Source of the DNA: JAEUSF01 sp964484145
Lineage (GTDB): Bacteria; Patescibacteriota; Doudnabacteria; UBA920
Direction of reading: 5' to 3'
Assembly (NCBI GenBank): GCA_964484145.1
Contig: CAZAED010000001.1
Location: 34,970 to 98,969 of the forward strand
DNA: 64,000 nt
A program made the translations under genes and the position numbers. The stretch's first letter is position 1. The number at the start of each line of letters is the position of its first letter. Below the pieces are notes generated by a model. It ran no database searches. It had not been told where the DNA came from and saw nothing but the letters and a program-made list of their open reading frames with translations. Below, one piece after another: positions 34,816-43,727 of the stretch.

Positions 34816-35907
34816 TTAATTTTTAATAGGCATTACCAAATAAACATAAGTCCCGTCCCCTTCCGGCAAAATAAGCGCTGGGGAGTTGTCGTCAATAATT
34901 TTCATATTTATCTTCTCTGAATCTATTACATTTAAACAGTCCAAAATATAATGAAAGTTAAGCAGCAATTGCCCGGCGTCTCCTTGTATTTCCGCCGGCA
35001 CCTCCACCTGACTCTTACCCAGGTCAGCTGATTCCGACGAAAGCTGTATTTTGCCATCCTTGTAACCAAAAACCACACTACTACCCGCCTGACTAAAAAT
35101 TCCACCGGCTTTTAAGGCACTTACCAAAAGTTTTTTCTCTGTTTGTAAATTTACCTTAAATTCTGTTGGGATAATTTGCTGATAATCAGGATACTGCCCG
35201 TCTACCAAGCGACTTATTACCTGCGCTTGCCCCACCGAGAAATATATTTGGTTTTGGTTAATTACTATTTCCACACCTTCTTGTTGATTACCTATTATCC
35301 TAGAAATTTCTGAAGCGGTTTTTTGTGGCAAAATAACATTATTCTCGTTTTCTACCGGCTTCTCTAAAACAATTTTCTTTTCGGCAAGCCTATACCTGTC
35401 CGTTGCCACAATTTTTAGCTCTTTTCCCACCGAAAGCATAATACCGGCAATCTCAGGTTGCGTTTGGTTTGTTGAGGCTGCAAAAATCACTTGGTCTAAT
35501 GCTTTTTTTAAAACCTGCCCGGGCACTAAAACACTGTTATTTTTTTCTATTTGGGGTATGAGAGGAAAATCATCTGCTGGGAGAGTTTTTACAGAAGTAT
35601 GGTAACTTTCAGTCTCCACCAACATTTCTCCTTGTTTTGTTTCCAAACTAAGATTTGTGTTGGGCAAGTTATTAATCAGCTCGTTAAAAGTTTTCGCATA
35701 CACAGTAACTTCACCATCTTCTTCTACTTTGCATCTAATTTGGGTTGTTATTGCTATTTCTAAATTGGTGGAAGAAATTTTAAGTAAACCGTTTTCTGTT
35801 TTAAGCAAAAAATTATTTAGTATGGGTAAGGTATTGTTTGGAGAGATTATTCTTCCTACTGTTAGGAGTCCGTTTTTCAAATTTTCTTGTGTGCAGATTA
35901 TCTTCAT
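34816..35907 (-). CDS. dnaN: DNA polymerase III sliding clamp
   Basis: 363 residues with the three-fold clamp layout: MKIICTQENLKNGLLTVGRI at the N-terminus, LVPGQVLKKALDQVIFAAS and TDRYRLAEKKI in the middle, and YVYLVMPIKN at the C-terminus. It encircles DNA and holds polymerases and other clamp-binding proteins. Downstream of dnaA on the same strand, separated by a 213-bp spacer with DnaA-box-like words. Confidence 0.97.
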   Translation of the reverse strand: MKIICTQENLKNGLLTVGRIISPNNTLPILNNFLLKTENGLLKISSTNLEIAITTQIRCKVEEDGEVTVYAKTFNELINNLPNTNLSLETKQGEMLVETESYHTSVKTLPADDFPLIPQIEKNNSVLVPGQVLKKALDQVIFAASTNQTQPEIAGIMLSVGKELKIVATDRYRLAEKKIVLEKPVENENNVILPQKTASEISRIIGNQQEGVEIVINQNQIYFSVGQAQVISRLVDGQYPDYQQIIPTEFKVNLQTEKKLLVSALKAGGIFSQAGSSVVFGYKDGKIQLSSESADLGKSQVEVPAEIQGDAGQLLLNFHYILDCLNVIDSEKINMKIIDDNSPALILPEGDGTYVYLVMPIKN

Positions 35908-36120
35908 ATATTTATATATAAATTATAAACAAATAATATTAGTAATAAAGGCTGTGGTTAAGGGGATAAGTTAAATTCTCTAATAACGACGGCCACAAAA
36001 TAGAAAGTGAGACAAATAAAACTGTGGAAAAATTTTGGGAGTGGTATGGATAACTGTTATTTTTTTATTTATTTTTTTGTTTTGTGTTAAAGAAGTAAAA
36101 ATTGTCCCCACTTTTTCCTT
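35908..36120. other. dnaA-dnaN spacer with DnaA-box-like sites
   Basis: Three same-orientation words, each one mismatch from TGTGGATAA: TGTGGTTAA (35953-35961), TGTGGAAAA (36023-36031) and TATGGATAA (36045-36053). AT-rich, no gene. Possible part of the replication origin. Confidence 0.4.
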
Positions 36121-37476
36121 TTACATAAACACCTTATCCATAACTAAATTTATTTCCTGTTTAAAATTCTCCTTTTCTTTTACTAGTTCAGAAATCTTTT
36201 CCACAGCGTGCATAACTGTTGTGTGGTCACGGCCCCCAAAAAAATCACCAATAGAGGGAAAAGAATTATCTAACTCTTTTCGTATTAAATACATGGCAAT
36301 TTGCCTAGGTTTAACAAATTCCTTTTTTCTTGACTGCTTTATAAGGTCGTCCATGCTAATATTGTAAAATTCCGCAACGGCCTCAGCAATTTTTCTAGCG
36401 GAGGTAACTCGCTTTTTGCTGCCAATAATGCTGCCTAAAATGTTTTTTGCCTGGTCAAGTACCAACCCCCGGTTTTGCATTTGTTGATAAACCGCAAGTT
36501 TGTTTAGCGCTCCTTCCAATTCTCTTACGTTGCTCTGAATGTTTTCCGCAATGTAAAAAAGTATGGGCTCTTCTAAGCTTGTGCCTCGCTTTTCCATTTT
36601 TGTTCTCAGTATTGCCATGCGGGTTTCTAAATCTGGAACCGAAATGTCGGCAAGCATCCCCCATTCAAAACGGCTAACCAAACGTTGTTCAATAGAAGGT
36701 ATGTCTTTAGGCGCCCGGTCTGAGGTAATAATAATTTGCTTGCCCTTGTCCCTCAGTTCGTTAAAAGTATGGAAAAATTCTTCCTGGGTTTGTTCTTTCC
36801 CGGCTATAAATTGAATATCGTCTATTAAAAGCGCGTCGAGATTGCGGTAAAATTTTTTAAATTCTTCAATTCTTTTTTCTTTTAATGCGTCTATGTAATC
36901 GTTAGTAAATTTTTCGCTGGAGGCGTAAAAAATTTTTGCTTTTGGGTTTTCTTTTAAAAGTTCGTGCCCCACGCCGTGCATTAAATGGGTTTTGCCCAAA
37001 CCCACCCCACCATATATAAACAGTGGGTTGTACTGTCCACCAGGGCTTTTTGCGACCGCATGGCTTGCAGCGTGAGCAAGCTCGCTATTTTTTCCCACAA
37101 CAAAAGTTTCAAACGTATATTTGGGGTTGAGCCCGTTTGAACTTTGGTTTTGTTCTGTATGGGTTTGTTGGTAGTTTTCTTGGGGTTTGTTGGTAGTTTT
37201 AGGGGTGTTGGTTGTGTTTTGGGTTTGGCCGGCCTGGCCAACCTGGTAGCGAATTTCTTTAATTTCTGGCGCTAAGGATTTAAGCGCTTTTAGCATTTCT
37301 TGGTGATATTTGTTGTGAATCCAGTTTTTGTGAAATAGGTCCGGCACATTCACAATAATATGCGAATCTCCTTTTTCTATAATGCTTGTATTTTTAAACC
37401 AGGTATTAAAATTGGCTTTACTAAGCGAAATTTCTAAATGTCCTAAAATTGCTTGCCAAAGTTGTTGATTTGTCAT
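36121..37476 (-). CDS. dnaA: Chromosomal replication initiator DnaA
   Basis: 451 residues. Domain I (LWQAILGHLEISLSKANFNTWF), a polar linker rich in Gln/Asn/Thr (~85-115), the AAA+ domain with GGVGLGKTHLMHGVG, Walker B LLIDDIQFIAG and the sensor region NVRELEGALNKL, and domain IV with the DNA-binding signature GRDHTTVMHAVEKI. It opens the origin. Divergent from rpmH, the arrangement found at many bacterial origins. Confidence 0.98.
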   Translation of the reverse strand: MTNQQLWQAILGHLEISLSKANFNTWFKNTSIIEKGDSHIIVNVPDLFHKNWIHNKYHQEMLKALKSLAPEIKEIRYQVGQAGQTQNTTNTPKTTNKPQENYQQTHTEQNQSSNGLNPKYTFETFVVGKNSELAHAASHAVAKSPGGQYNPLFIYGGVGLGKTHLMHGVGHELLKENPKAKIFYASSEKFTNDYIDALKEKRIEEFKKFYRNLDALLIDDIQFIAGKEQTQEEFFHTFNELRDKGKQIIITSDRAPKDIPSIEQRLVSRFEWGMLADISVPDLETRMAILRTKMEKRGTSLEEPILFYIAENIQSNVRELEGALNKLAVYQQMQNRGLVLDQAKNILGSIIGSKKRVTSARKIAEAVAEFYNISMDDLIKQSRKKEFVKPRQIAMYLIRKELDNSFPSIGDFFGGRDHTTVMHAVEKISELVKEKENFKQEINLVMDKVFM

Positions 37477-37695
37477 ATTTATTTTAAATATAGAAACTGC
37501 TTCAAGTTGAAGTTTAGCAGTGAGTTATCAACATGTAAAATTGTCATTTTTGCTCATATATAAGGCAATAAAGAATTTATCTGTTAACAAGGTGTGGAAA
37601 AGATGTGTTTTGTTTAATTGGCTCTCCAATAAATCAGGCAAAGGTTGACTAAAATGCCATTTTTCTGTAAAATTAGGAAAGTAAAAATTAAAATA
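37477..37695. other. Candidate replication origin region between dnaA and rpmH
   Basis: AT-rich spacer in the classic dnaA/rpmH position, with TTATCAACA (37525-37533) and TGTGGAAAA (37593-37601), each one mismatch from a DnaA box. I cannot define an unwinding element, and the neighbouring dnaA-dnaN spacer is an equal candidate. Confidence 0.4.
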
Positions 37696-37757
37696 TACGG
37701 AATTACAAATAATACAGATTTAACAGATCCGTAATATCATTAATCTGTAATTCAGTA
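37696..37757. repeat. Inverted-arm element before rpmH
   Basis: 62 bp beginning TACGGAATTACA and ending TGTAATTCAGTA, with CAGATTTAACAGATCCG at the centre. A second copy with a nested insert is at 34711-34813 in the opposite orientation. Confidence 0.8.
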
Positions 37758-37764
37758 ACTTTAT

Positions 37765-37899
37765 ATGAAAAGAACCTATCAACCAAAAAAACTCAAACGC
37801 CTTAAAAGACATGGGTTTCGAGCAAAAATGAAAACCAATGCCGGCCGAAATGTAATAAAAAGCCGCCGAGGCAAGGGCCGCAAAAAATTAGCTTTGTAA
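37765..37899 (+). CDS. rpmH: 50S ribosomal protein L34
   Basis: 44 residues: MKRTYQPKKLKRLKRHGFRA followed by a second basic half with GRNVIKSRRGKGRKKLAL. This is the complete and typical bL34. It is too short for most ORF cut-offs but unmistakable, and it is in its canonical place: divergent from dnaA and 15 bp before rnpA. Confidence 0.97.
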   Translation: MKRTYQPKKLKRLKRHGFRAKMKTNAGRNVIKSRRGKGRKKLAL

Positions 37900-37914
37900 C
37901 AACTTTGTAAAAAT

Positions 37915-38262
37915 ATGTTAAAAAAAACTAACCGCCTAGCAAAAACATCCGCAGTTGTAGCGGCGTTAAAAGCAGGGCGGGGTTTTTTTTACCCTGAATT
38001 CAATTTGCGATTTTTGCCCAAAAGTAGCGGAGAAGTAAAGGTAACGGTTGTGGTTTCAACAAAGGTGGACAAAAGGGCGGTAAAACGTAATCGCTTAAAA
38101 AGAATTATTCGTGAATTTATTCGTACTAATTTAGTCTTCCTTGCTTTAGGAGATTATGTAATAATGCTTAAGCCCGTAGCTGCAAAAACCAATGAAGCAA
38201 AATTACTCACAAGCCTTAAGTTAGGCTTGGTAAAATGGAAGCTATTAAAGCAACATGAATAA
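37915..38262 (+). CDS. rnpA: Ribonuclease P protein component
   Basis: 115 residues, with the RnpA signature KRAVKRNRLKRIIREF in the middle and basic strands on each side. The protein binds RNase P RNA to mature tRNA 5' ends. Part of the rpmH-rnpA-yidD-yidC-khpB run; its last codons overlap the start of yidD by eight bases (ATG inside the CATGAATAA at its end). The RNase P RNA gene is not in this window. Confidence 0.95.
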   Translation: MLKKTNRLAKTSAVVAALKAGRGFFYPEFNLRFLPKSSGEVKVTVVVSTKVDKRAVKRNRLKRIIREFIRTNLVFLALGDYVIMLKPVAAKTNEAKLLTSLKLGLVKWKLLKQHE

Positions 38263-38527
38263 AATTATAAAAATTATTTTAAATATCCCAGCCTTTGTGG
38301 CTGTTGGTATAATTAGTCTATACCAAAAAACGTTGTCGCCCGACCATGGTTTGCTTAAAGCTCGCTTCCCGTATGGTTATTGCCGTCACTACCCTTCCTG
38401 TAGCGAGTACAGTAAGCAAGCTATTACTAAATATGGGTTAATAAAGGGTGGGTGGATGGGAATTAATAGGGTTGTGCGATGTAATCCATTTAGCAAACCA
38501 AGCGTTGATACAATTAATAATAATTAA
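38255..38527 (+). CDS. yidD: Membrane protein insertion efficiency factor YidD
   Basis: 90 residues: IISLYQKTLSPDHG, YCRHYPSCSEYSKQAI and GGWMGINRVVRCNPF, the conserved Cys-containing core of YidD. It helps YidC-dependent insertion. Overlaps rnpA by eight bases and is followed by an inverted-arm element before yidC. Confidence 0.95.
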   Translation: MNKIIKIILNIPAFVAVGIISLYQKTLSPDHGLLKARFPYGYCRHYPSCSEYSKQAITKYGLIKGGWMGINRVVRCNPFSKPSVDTINNN

Positions 38528-38626
38528 TGACAAAAATTAAAAAAATGAACAAAAATGACAAAAATATAGCTGCGCCCGGATCTTAAATTTTTGTCATTTG
38601 CGTCGTTTTTGTCACTTTTGTCATTT
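38526..38626. repeat. Inverted-arm 9-nt word element (TTTGTCATT)
   Basis: The left arm (38526-38566) is made of AATGACAAA-type nonamers. The right arm (38585-38626) is TTTGTCATT, TGCGTCGTT, TTTGTCACT, TTTGTCATT, i.e. the inverse. Centre about TAGCTGCGCCCGGATC. It overlaps the yidD stop region. Confidence 0.75.
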
Positions 38627-38632
38627 CCTCCT

Positions 38633-39355
38633 ATGTTTTCAACTATTTACAATACAATAATCTATCATCCACTTTTAAACTTGTTAGTGTTTTTTTATAA
38701 TATTATTCCCGGCCACGACATGGGCGTGGTTATAATTGTGGTTACAATTTTTATTAGACTTTTGCTCGCACCTTCTTTTCATAAGTCGCTTAAGAGCCAA
38801 AAGGCTATGAATGATTTACAGCCTAAGCTTTCCGCGCTTAAGCAGCAGCATAAAGGCAACAAAGAAGCAGAGGCTAAAGCCATGATGGAGCTTTATAAAG
38901 AGCATAAAATTAATCCGTTTTCTTCTTGCTTGCCATTGCTGTTACAGCTTCCAATTTTAATTGGCCTTTATCAGGTTTTTAATACAGCTTTGGGGCATAA
39001 GGAAATTACCGGTTTGTATAGCTTTGTCCACATACCGCAAAATATTAGCCCTTACTTTTTACACTGGGTAGACTTGTCTAAGCCCTCATGGATTTTTGGC
39101 GTTATTGCTGGCGCGGCGCAATTTTGGCAGTCAAAAATGATGCTAGCAAAGTCTCAGCCGTCCGATGATCCAACCGCGAAAATGATGCAAATGCAAACTA
39201 CTTACATTTTGCCGCTTGTGAGTGTATTTATTGCCCTAAAACTACCGGCCGGCTTACCCCTTTACTGGATAGTTACTACCCTCTTTGCAATTGGGCAGCA
39301 ATACTATATAATCCGTAAACAGAATACAGAAGTAATAGTAGTAGGTAGTAAGTAG
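38633..39355 (+). CDS. yidC: Membrane protein insertase YidC
   Basis: 240 residues from ATG 38633 (MFSTIYNTII); upstream in-frame codons are only the repeat. The YidC core has five TM segments: LLVFFYNIIPGHDMGVVIIV, the cytoplasmic hairpin LKSQKAMNDLQPKLSALKQQ, PFSSCLPLLLQLPILIGLYQ, and later LPLVSVFIALKLPAGLPLYW. It inserts membrane proteins with or without SecYEG. The final residues (TEVIVVGSK) and the stop codon are encoded by the left arm of the next word element. Confidence 0.96.
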   Translation: MFSTIYNTIIYHPLLNLLVFFYNIIPGHDMGVVIIVVTIFIRLLLAPSFHKSLKSQKAMNDLQPKLSALKQQHKGNKEAEAKAMMELYKEHKINPFSSCLPLLLQLPILIGLYQVFNTALGHKEITGLYSFVHIPQNISPYFLHWVDLSKPSWIFGVIAGAAQFWQSKMMLAKSQPSDDPTAKMMQMQTTYILPLVSVFIALKLPAGLPLYWIVTTLFAIGQQYYIIRKQNTEVIVVGSK

Positions 39356-39421
39356 TATTTAGCCAAACAAACTGAGCAATTCCTGCTGGCTACCAACTAC
39401 CAACTACCAACTACCAACTAC
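39338..39421. repeat. Inverted-arm 7-nt word element (CTACCAA)
   Basis: Left arm 39338-39364: GTAGTAG, GTAGTAA, GTAGTAT, TTAGCC. Right arm 39388-39421: GGCTACC followed by four more CAACTAC-type heptamers, i.e. the inverse. Centre AAACAAACTGAGCAATTCC. The left arm supplies the yidC stop codon; the right arm ends four bases before the khpB start. Confidence 0.85.
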
Positions 39422-39424
39422 AAA

Positions 39425-39898
39425 ATGACCGATTACAACCACATAGAGCAAATAAAGGAAATGATTGAAGGCTTTTTAAAAGCTGCTGGTTTTGAGAGCG
39501 GGGTTTCTTACGAAGAAAGCGTGACCAAAGGCCTGGTTTTTAACATTGCAGCTTCGCGCGATTCTTATTTGTTAATTGGCCGGCAAGGCGCAGCTTTGCA
39601 TTCTATGCAAACACTGCTTCAGGCTATGGCGTCTAAAAAATTTGCAGGCTCTAACCCTATATATTTTGCGCTCGATGTAGACGACTATAAAATGAAACGC
39701 GAATGGTTCTTAAAAGAAACCGCCAGAGCCGCAGTTGAACAACTTAAAAAAACTGGCCGAGCTCAAGGCCTTGAGCCCATGCCAAACTACGAACGTAGAA
39801 TTGTTCACGCGTACCTACAAGAACATGCCCCGGAAGTATTTACCGAAAGCGTAGACGAAGAACCATATAGAAGAATAATTATTAGGCAAAAAAAATAA
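39425..39898 (+). CDS. khpB: KH/R3H RNA-binding protein (Jag family)
   Basis: 157 residues. A KH domain (LLIGRQGAALHSMQTLLQAM replaces the usual GKGG-type loop by GRQG) and an R3H domain with LEPMPNYERRIVHAYLQEH. The N-terminal Jag domain of Firmicutes KhpB is missing, as is common in small genomes. An RNA-binding regulator, typically next to yidC. Followed by a strong terminator. Confidence 0.9.
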   Translation: MTDYNHIEQIKEMIEGFLKAAGFESGVSYEESVTKGLVFNIAASRDSYLLIGRQGAALHSMQTLLQAMASKKFAGSNPIYFALDVDDYKMKREWFLKETARAAVEQLKKTGRAQGLEPMPNYERRIVHAYLQEHAPEVFTESVDEEPYRRIIIRQKK

Positions 39899-39921
39899 AC
39901 CCCTCTGGCTAGAGGGGTTTT
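39897..39921. terminator. Bidirectional terminator after khpB
   Basis: AAACCCCTCT, loop GGCT, AGAGGGGTTT. It also overlaps the stop of the convergent ligase-like gene. Confidence 0.85.
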
Positions 39922-41119
39922 AAATTAAAGCCAAAATTATCCCAAACACAACCGCGAGGTCATTTTTAAAGTAAGGGTTGTCTATTTGGCCTTGGGCTAG
40001 GAAAGCAATTAAAAATAAGGCTACTGATAATTTAAATAAATCTTTTTTCTTAAAAAAACCGCGATATATTAACAGACCTATTAGTCCTATAAGACCTATT
40101 AGTCCTATTACTCCCGTTTCAACCCAAAGGTTTAAAAATATATTATGCGGGAAGTTGTGGTCGGGCAGAGTTTGGTCGGTTATTAAGTTTCGATATTCCA
40201 ACGAATAACCGCCTAAGCCAAGGCCAAACACGGGCGACTGTTTTATGGCAGCAACTCCGCTTTGCCACAAAGTAATTCTAGAGGAAGCCGACTTTTCGCC
40301 TTTAAAAGGCGAGGTGAGGCGATGGCGAGTGCTGGGAATAAACAGGACAATAATGGCGAATATTATGCCGGCGTAAAAAAATGTTTGCTTTGTTTTTTTA
40401 TCTGAGGCAATAAAAATATAAACTAAGGCAGCTAAGGCTAAGCCTAACCACCCTGCTCGAGAAAGCGATAGTATAAGTCCAACTACTCCCAAAAACCAAG
40501 CAACCGCTTTTAAATAATTAACAATTACTAATTGACCATTTAAACGTGCGGTTTTTAGCGAGGATAATAAATCCGGAATTAAAAAAGCTAGTAAAGGGGT
40601 TGCCCACAGGGCATAAAAATTTGAATGCACAAAAAAACTCACGGCGCGGCGGGGTTCAAAATCGTTTCCTTGGAACAAAAGCGGCAGACCAAGGCCGGAA
40701 AAATACTGTACTATAGCGTAGAGGCCGGCAAAACCTAGTAACATGTAACATGTAGCATGTAACATGTAACGAGATTTTGGAAATTGTTCGAATAAATATC
40801 GGCCAATAAAATAAAGACTTATTGGTTGTATAAAAAGTACTAAAAATTCTCCCAAGGTTTTTTGGTTTACTCCCCCTACAAACAGGCTTATGGTGCCTCC
40901 TAAGAAAAATAGTCCAATTAGGTAAAGAACCTTTTGATCAATTTTTTTTATAAACGAGACAAAATTTGCCAGCTTGTTATTTGCGAATATATAAACGGCA
41001 AAAATTACCCAAACCAAAAATACCCACAACATTAAAATATTTGAGGGTAAGCCAAAAATATTTATTTTTATTGCGTAGGCGGGGGCAATTAAAAGTGTAA
41101 GAGGAATTAAGTATTCCAT
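39920..41119 (-). CDS. O-antigen ligase-like membrane protein (Wzy/WaaL family)
   Basis: 399 residues from ATG 41119 (MEYLIPLTLLIAPAYAIKIN), one base after the stop of the PBP1A gene, so the two are coupled. About eleven TM segments and the large extracytoplasmic loop typical of the family (SSRITLWQSGVAAIKQSPVFG, then GLGLGGYSLEYRN and PDHNFPHNIFLNLWVETGVIG). Family members ligate or polymerise undecaprenyl-linked glycans. Two word arrays are in frame: heptamers GTAACAT at 40738-40772, coding RYMLHATCYMLL in a TM helix, and 9-nt CCTATTAGT units at 40077-40112, coding GLIGLIGLIGLIG. Confidence 0.85.
   Translation of the reverse strand: MEYLIPLTLLIAPAYAIKINIFGLPSNILMLWVFLVWVIFAVYIFANNKLANFVSFIKKIDQKVLYLIGLFFLGGTISLFVGGVNQKTLGEFLVLFIQPISLYFIGRYLFEQFPKSRYMLHATCYMLLGFAGLYAIVQYFSGLGLPLLFQGNDFEPRRAVSFFVHSNFYALWATPLLAFLIPDLLSSLKTARLNGQLVIVNYLKAVAWFLGVVGLILSLSRAGWLGLALAALVYIFIASDKKTKQTFFYAGIIFAIIVLFIPSTRHRLTSPFKGEKSASSRITLWQSGVAAIKQSPVFGLGLGGYSLEYRNLITDQTLPDHNFPHNIFLNLWVETGVIGLIGLIGLIGLLIYRGFFKKKDLFKLSVALFLIAFLAQGQIDNPYFKNDLAVVFGIILALI
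40077..40112. repeat. 9-nt word array inside ligase-like gene
   Basis: CCTATTAGT, CCTATAAGA, CCTATTAGT, CCTATTACT. In frame, coding repeated Leu-Ile-Gly within a TM helix. Confidence 0.7.
40738..40772. repeat. 7-nt word array inside ligase-like gene
   Basis: GTAACAT, GTAACAT, GTAGCAT, GTAACAT, GTAACGA. In frame in a hydrophobic segment. Confidence 0.75.
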
Positions 41120-41120
41120 A

Positions 41121-43721
41121 TTAAGGCGTAGGAGTAGCGGTAGGAACTTGCAGGCCTCCATTAATATCAAAATTAACTTGTACGCTGGTATCAGCAGTCT
41201 TTCCAGTTACATCTACAGCTTTTACAGCAATGGTGTGGGGACCTTTTCCGTAGTCTTTGTTAATATCCAAACTATATGGTGAAGTAGTTAGACTTTGCAA
41301 AAAAACACCGTCAACTGAAACGTCTACTCTGGCAATAGGGTTTGGACCAGTTGCCGCTGCTTCAATGTGTAGTGGTAAACTCAGAGCTGTAAAGCCATCG
41401 TCCGGCTGGTTAATGCTAATTGCAGGCGGGTCACCGCTGGTTATGGGAGTTGAACTGGAGCTTAGTCCTGAGGGGTAGCCGTAACCATTTTTTATGGCCC
41501 AATTCACCACAGGGTCTTCCCAGTTGGAATTTTGTGGCCTTTCGCTATGAAGTACAACATAAGTTCGATATGAAATTTGATTTGGCGGAGTGAGCGGTGT
41601 GGCCGGGAGTCCGGTTAGGGTGTCTATTGAAACAGCTTGGTGTACATTATCGTACTCGGTCGGAACGGAATAGTCGGCAAAAACTTCTTTTTTTGTTGTT
41701 GGTGTTAGTTGAGTAGGTAGCTTGCCTGAAATAGTATCTACATCTACTTCTCTTATTCCATTTGGCCTTGTAAATTCTTCTGCTGGAGTACCTTTAAGTG
41801 CGTTTAGCATAAATTCATGCCAAATTGGCGCCGCTACAATAACGCCGTCCGCATTCTTTTTTAAATAATCGCCGTTATTATTTCCGACCCATACGCCGGC
41901 AGCTAACGAAGGTGTAAAACCCAAAGTCCAGCCATCGTGCCATTTGTTTGTCGTACCTGTTTTAGCCGCTACTTTGCGGTCGGGCAAAATAAGCGGCGAG
42001 TTTGGTCCAAATACAAAGGCGCGTGCATTGTTGTCTGTCATTATGCTAATAAGTTCGTAAACTGCCTGAGGGTCTAAAATTTCCTGGGGATGCGTTTGAA
42101 ATTCTTCTTCTGTCTGGCCGGTTTTGTCAACAATTTTTAAAATAAAAGTTTGTTCATTTTTTACTCCCCCGTTGGCTAGGGCTGAGTAAGCGGCAACATG
42201 GTCAACTAATTTAACTTCACATCCGCCCAAAACTAAAGACAGCCCGCAGTTATTAAGAGGCGAGGTAATACCTAATTTATGAGCGGTTTCAGTGGCTTTT
42301 TCTACGCCAACTAAAGCTAAGGTTTTTACGGCCGGAATATTTAAAGAACCTGCTAGACCCTGCCGAATGGAAACCGGACCGTGCTCTGAGCCGTCGTAGT
42401 TAGTTGGTATGTAATCTTTATTGTTAAATTTTCCAAAGTTAGTTACCACGTCCATTAACATGGTGGAAGGAGAATATTTATTCTCTTTGCTAAAGGCAGT
42501 TACGTAAACATAAGGCTTAAAGCTACTTCCGGGCTGCCGCGGAGAAATAGCTACATTTACTTGGGGGTCAAAAGTACATTTACTGCCCACGCAGCCTTCC
42601 GGTTCACTTTTTCCAAAATAGTTTTTACTTCCAACCATAGCTAAAATTTGTCCTGTTTTTGGGTCTATGGCAACTAAGGCTTCGTTGTTGCCGTTATATT
42701 TTTTTGCGTTTACATCGGCATATTTATTTACAGCGTCTTCTGCGATTTTTTGTAATTTTGGGTCAAGTGTGGTGTAAACTTTAAGTCCGCCTTCCTGTAG
42801 CGTTTTTTCGCCAAATTTTTGAGCTAAATAATCTTCTACCATAAACACAAAATGTGGAGCTGTGAGTCCGGTATTTATTTGGCTAAAGGCGACTTTTTCC
42901 GCCTTGGCCTGTTTTTCCTGTTCTTCGTTTATGTATCCTTGCTCTTTCATTTGGCTAAGCACGTAGTCTTTACGGCCATCGAGCAGCGCGCGGTTTGGTC
43001 CAAAGGGGTTGTAGCGGCTAGGAGCTTGAGGTAGTGAGGCAAGGTAAGCGCTTTCGGCAAGGCTTAAATCTTTTGCGTGTTTGCCAAAATAACTTTGGCT
43101 CGCGGCTTCTGCGCCGTAAGTATTTTTTCCGTAAGGGATTTCGTTAAGGTACATTTGCAGAATTTCTTCTTTTTTGAATTTTGTTTCAAGTTCTATGCTT
43201 AAAATTGCCTCCGGAACTTTGCGGCCAAAAATGGATTTTTTATTATTTAGTATTGCGTTTTTTACCAGCTGTTGGGTAATGGTACTGCCTCCCCCGCCTG
43301 TGGTGTCTAGTCTAACTGCCGCTCTAAACACGGACCTGGCAATCCCACTAAAAGAAATTCCATGGTGTTTGTAAAAGTCTTTGTCTTCTATTGCCACCGT
43401 AGCATTTTTTAAATAGTCGGAAATGTCTTCGTATTTAACCAAAGTTCTTTTTACTTCACCGTGAATCTCGTAAAGTAAAGAATTGTCGCGCGCGTAAATT
43501 TTTGTACTCTCTGCTACTTGCCTGGTAACTAGTTTACCCGGGTCTGGTAAATACTTGCTGTAATATAAAAACAAAACCGCAATTAAAAAAACACCTATTG
43601 CGGCTAAGCGAAAAGCCCACAGGCCAATTCGGCGCATATCCCATTTGCCGATTCTGCCTTTGGACTTTTTAATCTTAATTTTTTTGTCCTTATTCCTACT
43701 CTCAAAACTATAAATTCGCAT
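41121..43721 (-). CDS. Penicillin-binding protein 1A
   Basis: 866 residues. Basic N-terminal tail, one TM helix (~35-55), GT51 domain (EDKDFYKHHGIS with Glu at ~112, GGSTITQQLVKNAIL), transpeptidase with S-S-F-K in RQPGSSFKPYVY, S-L-N and KTGTTNKWHDGWT, and a C-terminal Ig-like domain (SINQPDDGFTALSLPLHIEA) ending in a short Thr-Pro tail. A bifunctional peptidoglycan synthase. Co-transcribed with the downstream ligase-like gene. Its promoter shares -35 bases with the divergent promoter of the candidate RNA at 43786. Confidence 0.95.
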   Translation of the reverse strand: MRIYSFESRNKDKKIKIKKSKGRIGKWDMRRIGLWAFRLAAIGVFLIAVLFLYYSKYLPDPGKLVTRQVAESTKIYARDNSLLYEIHGEVKRTLVKYEDISDYLKNATVAIEDKDFYKHHGISFSGIARSVFRAAVRLDTTGGGGSTITQQLVKNAILNNKKSIFGRKVPEAILSIELETKFKKEEILQMYLNEIPYGKNTYGAEAASQSYFGKHAKDLSLAESAYLASLPQAPSRYNPFGPNRALLDGRKDYVLSQMKEQGYINEEQEKQAKAEKVAFSQINTGLTAPHFVFMVEDYLAQKFGEKTLQEGGLKVYTTLDPKLQKIAEDAVNKYADVNAKKYNGNNEALVAIDPKTGQILAMVGSKNYFGKSEPEGCVGSKCTFDPQVNVAISPRQPGSSFKPYVYVTAFSKENKYSPSTMLMDVVTNFGKFNNKDYIPTNYDGSEHGPVSIRQGLAGSLNIPAVKTLALVGVEKATETAHKLGITSPLNNCGLSLVLGGCEVKLVDHVAAYSALANGGVKNEQTFILKIVDKTGQTEEEFQTHPQEILDPQAVYELISIMTDNNARAFVFGPNSPLILPDRKVAAKTGTTNKWHDGWTLGFTPSLAAGVWVGNNNGDYLKKNADGVIVAAPIWHEFMLNALKGTPAEEFTRPNGIREVDVDTISGKLPTQLTPTTKKEVFADYSVPTEYDNVHQAVSIDTLTGLPATPLTPPNQISYRTYVVLHSERPQNSNWEDPVVNWAIKNGYGYPSGLSSSSTPITSGDPPAISINQPDDGFTALSLPLHIEAAATGPNPIARVDVSVDGVFLQSLTTSPYSLDINKDYGKGPHTIAVKAVDVTGKTADTSVQVNFDINGGLQVPTATPTP

Positions 43722-43727
43722 GTGTAT

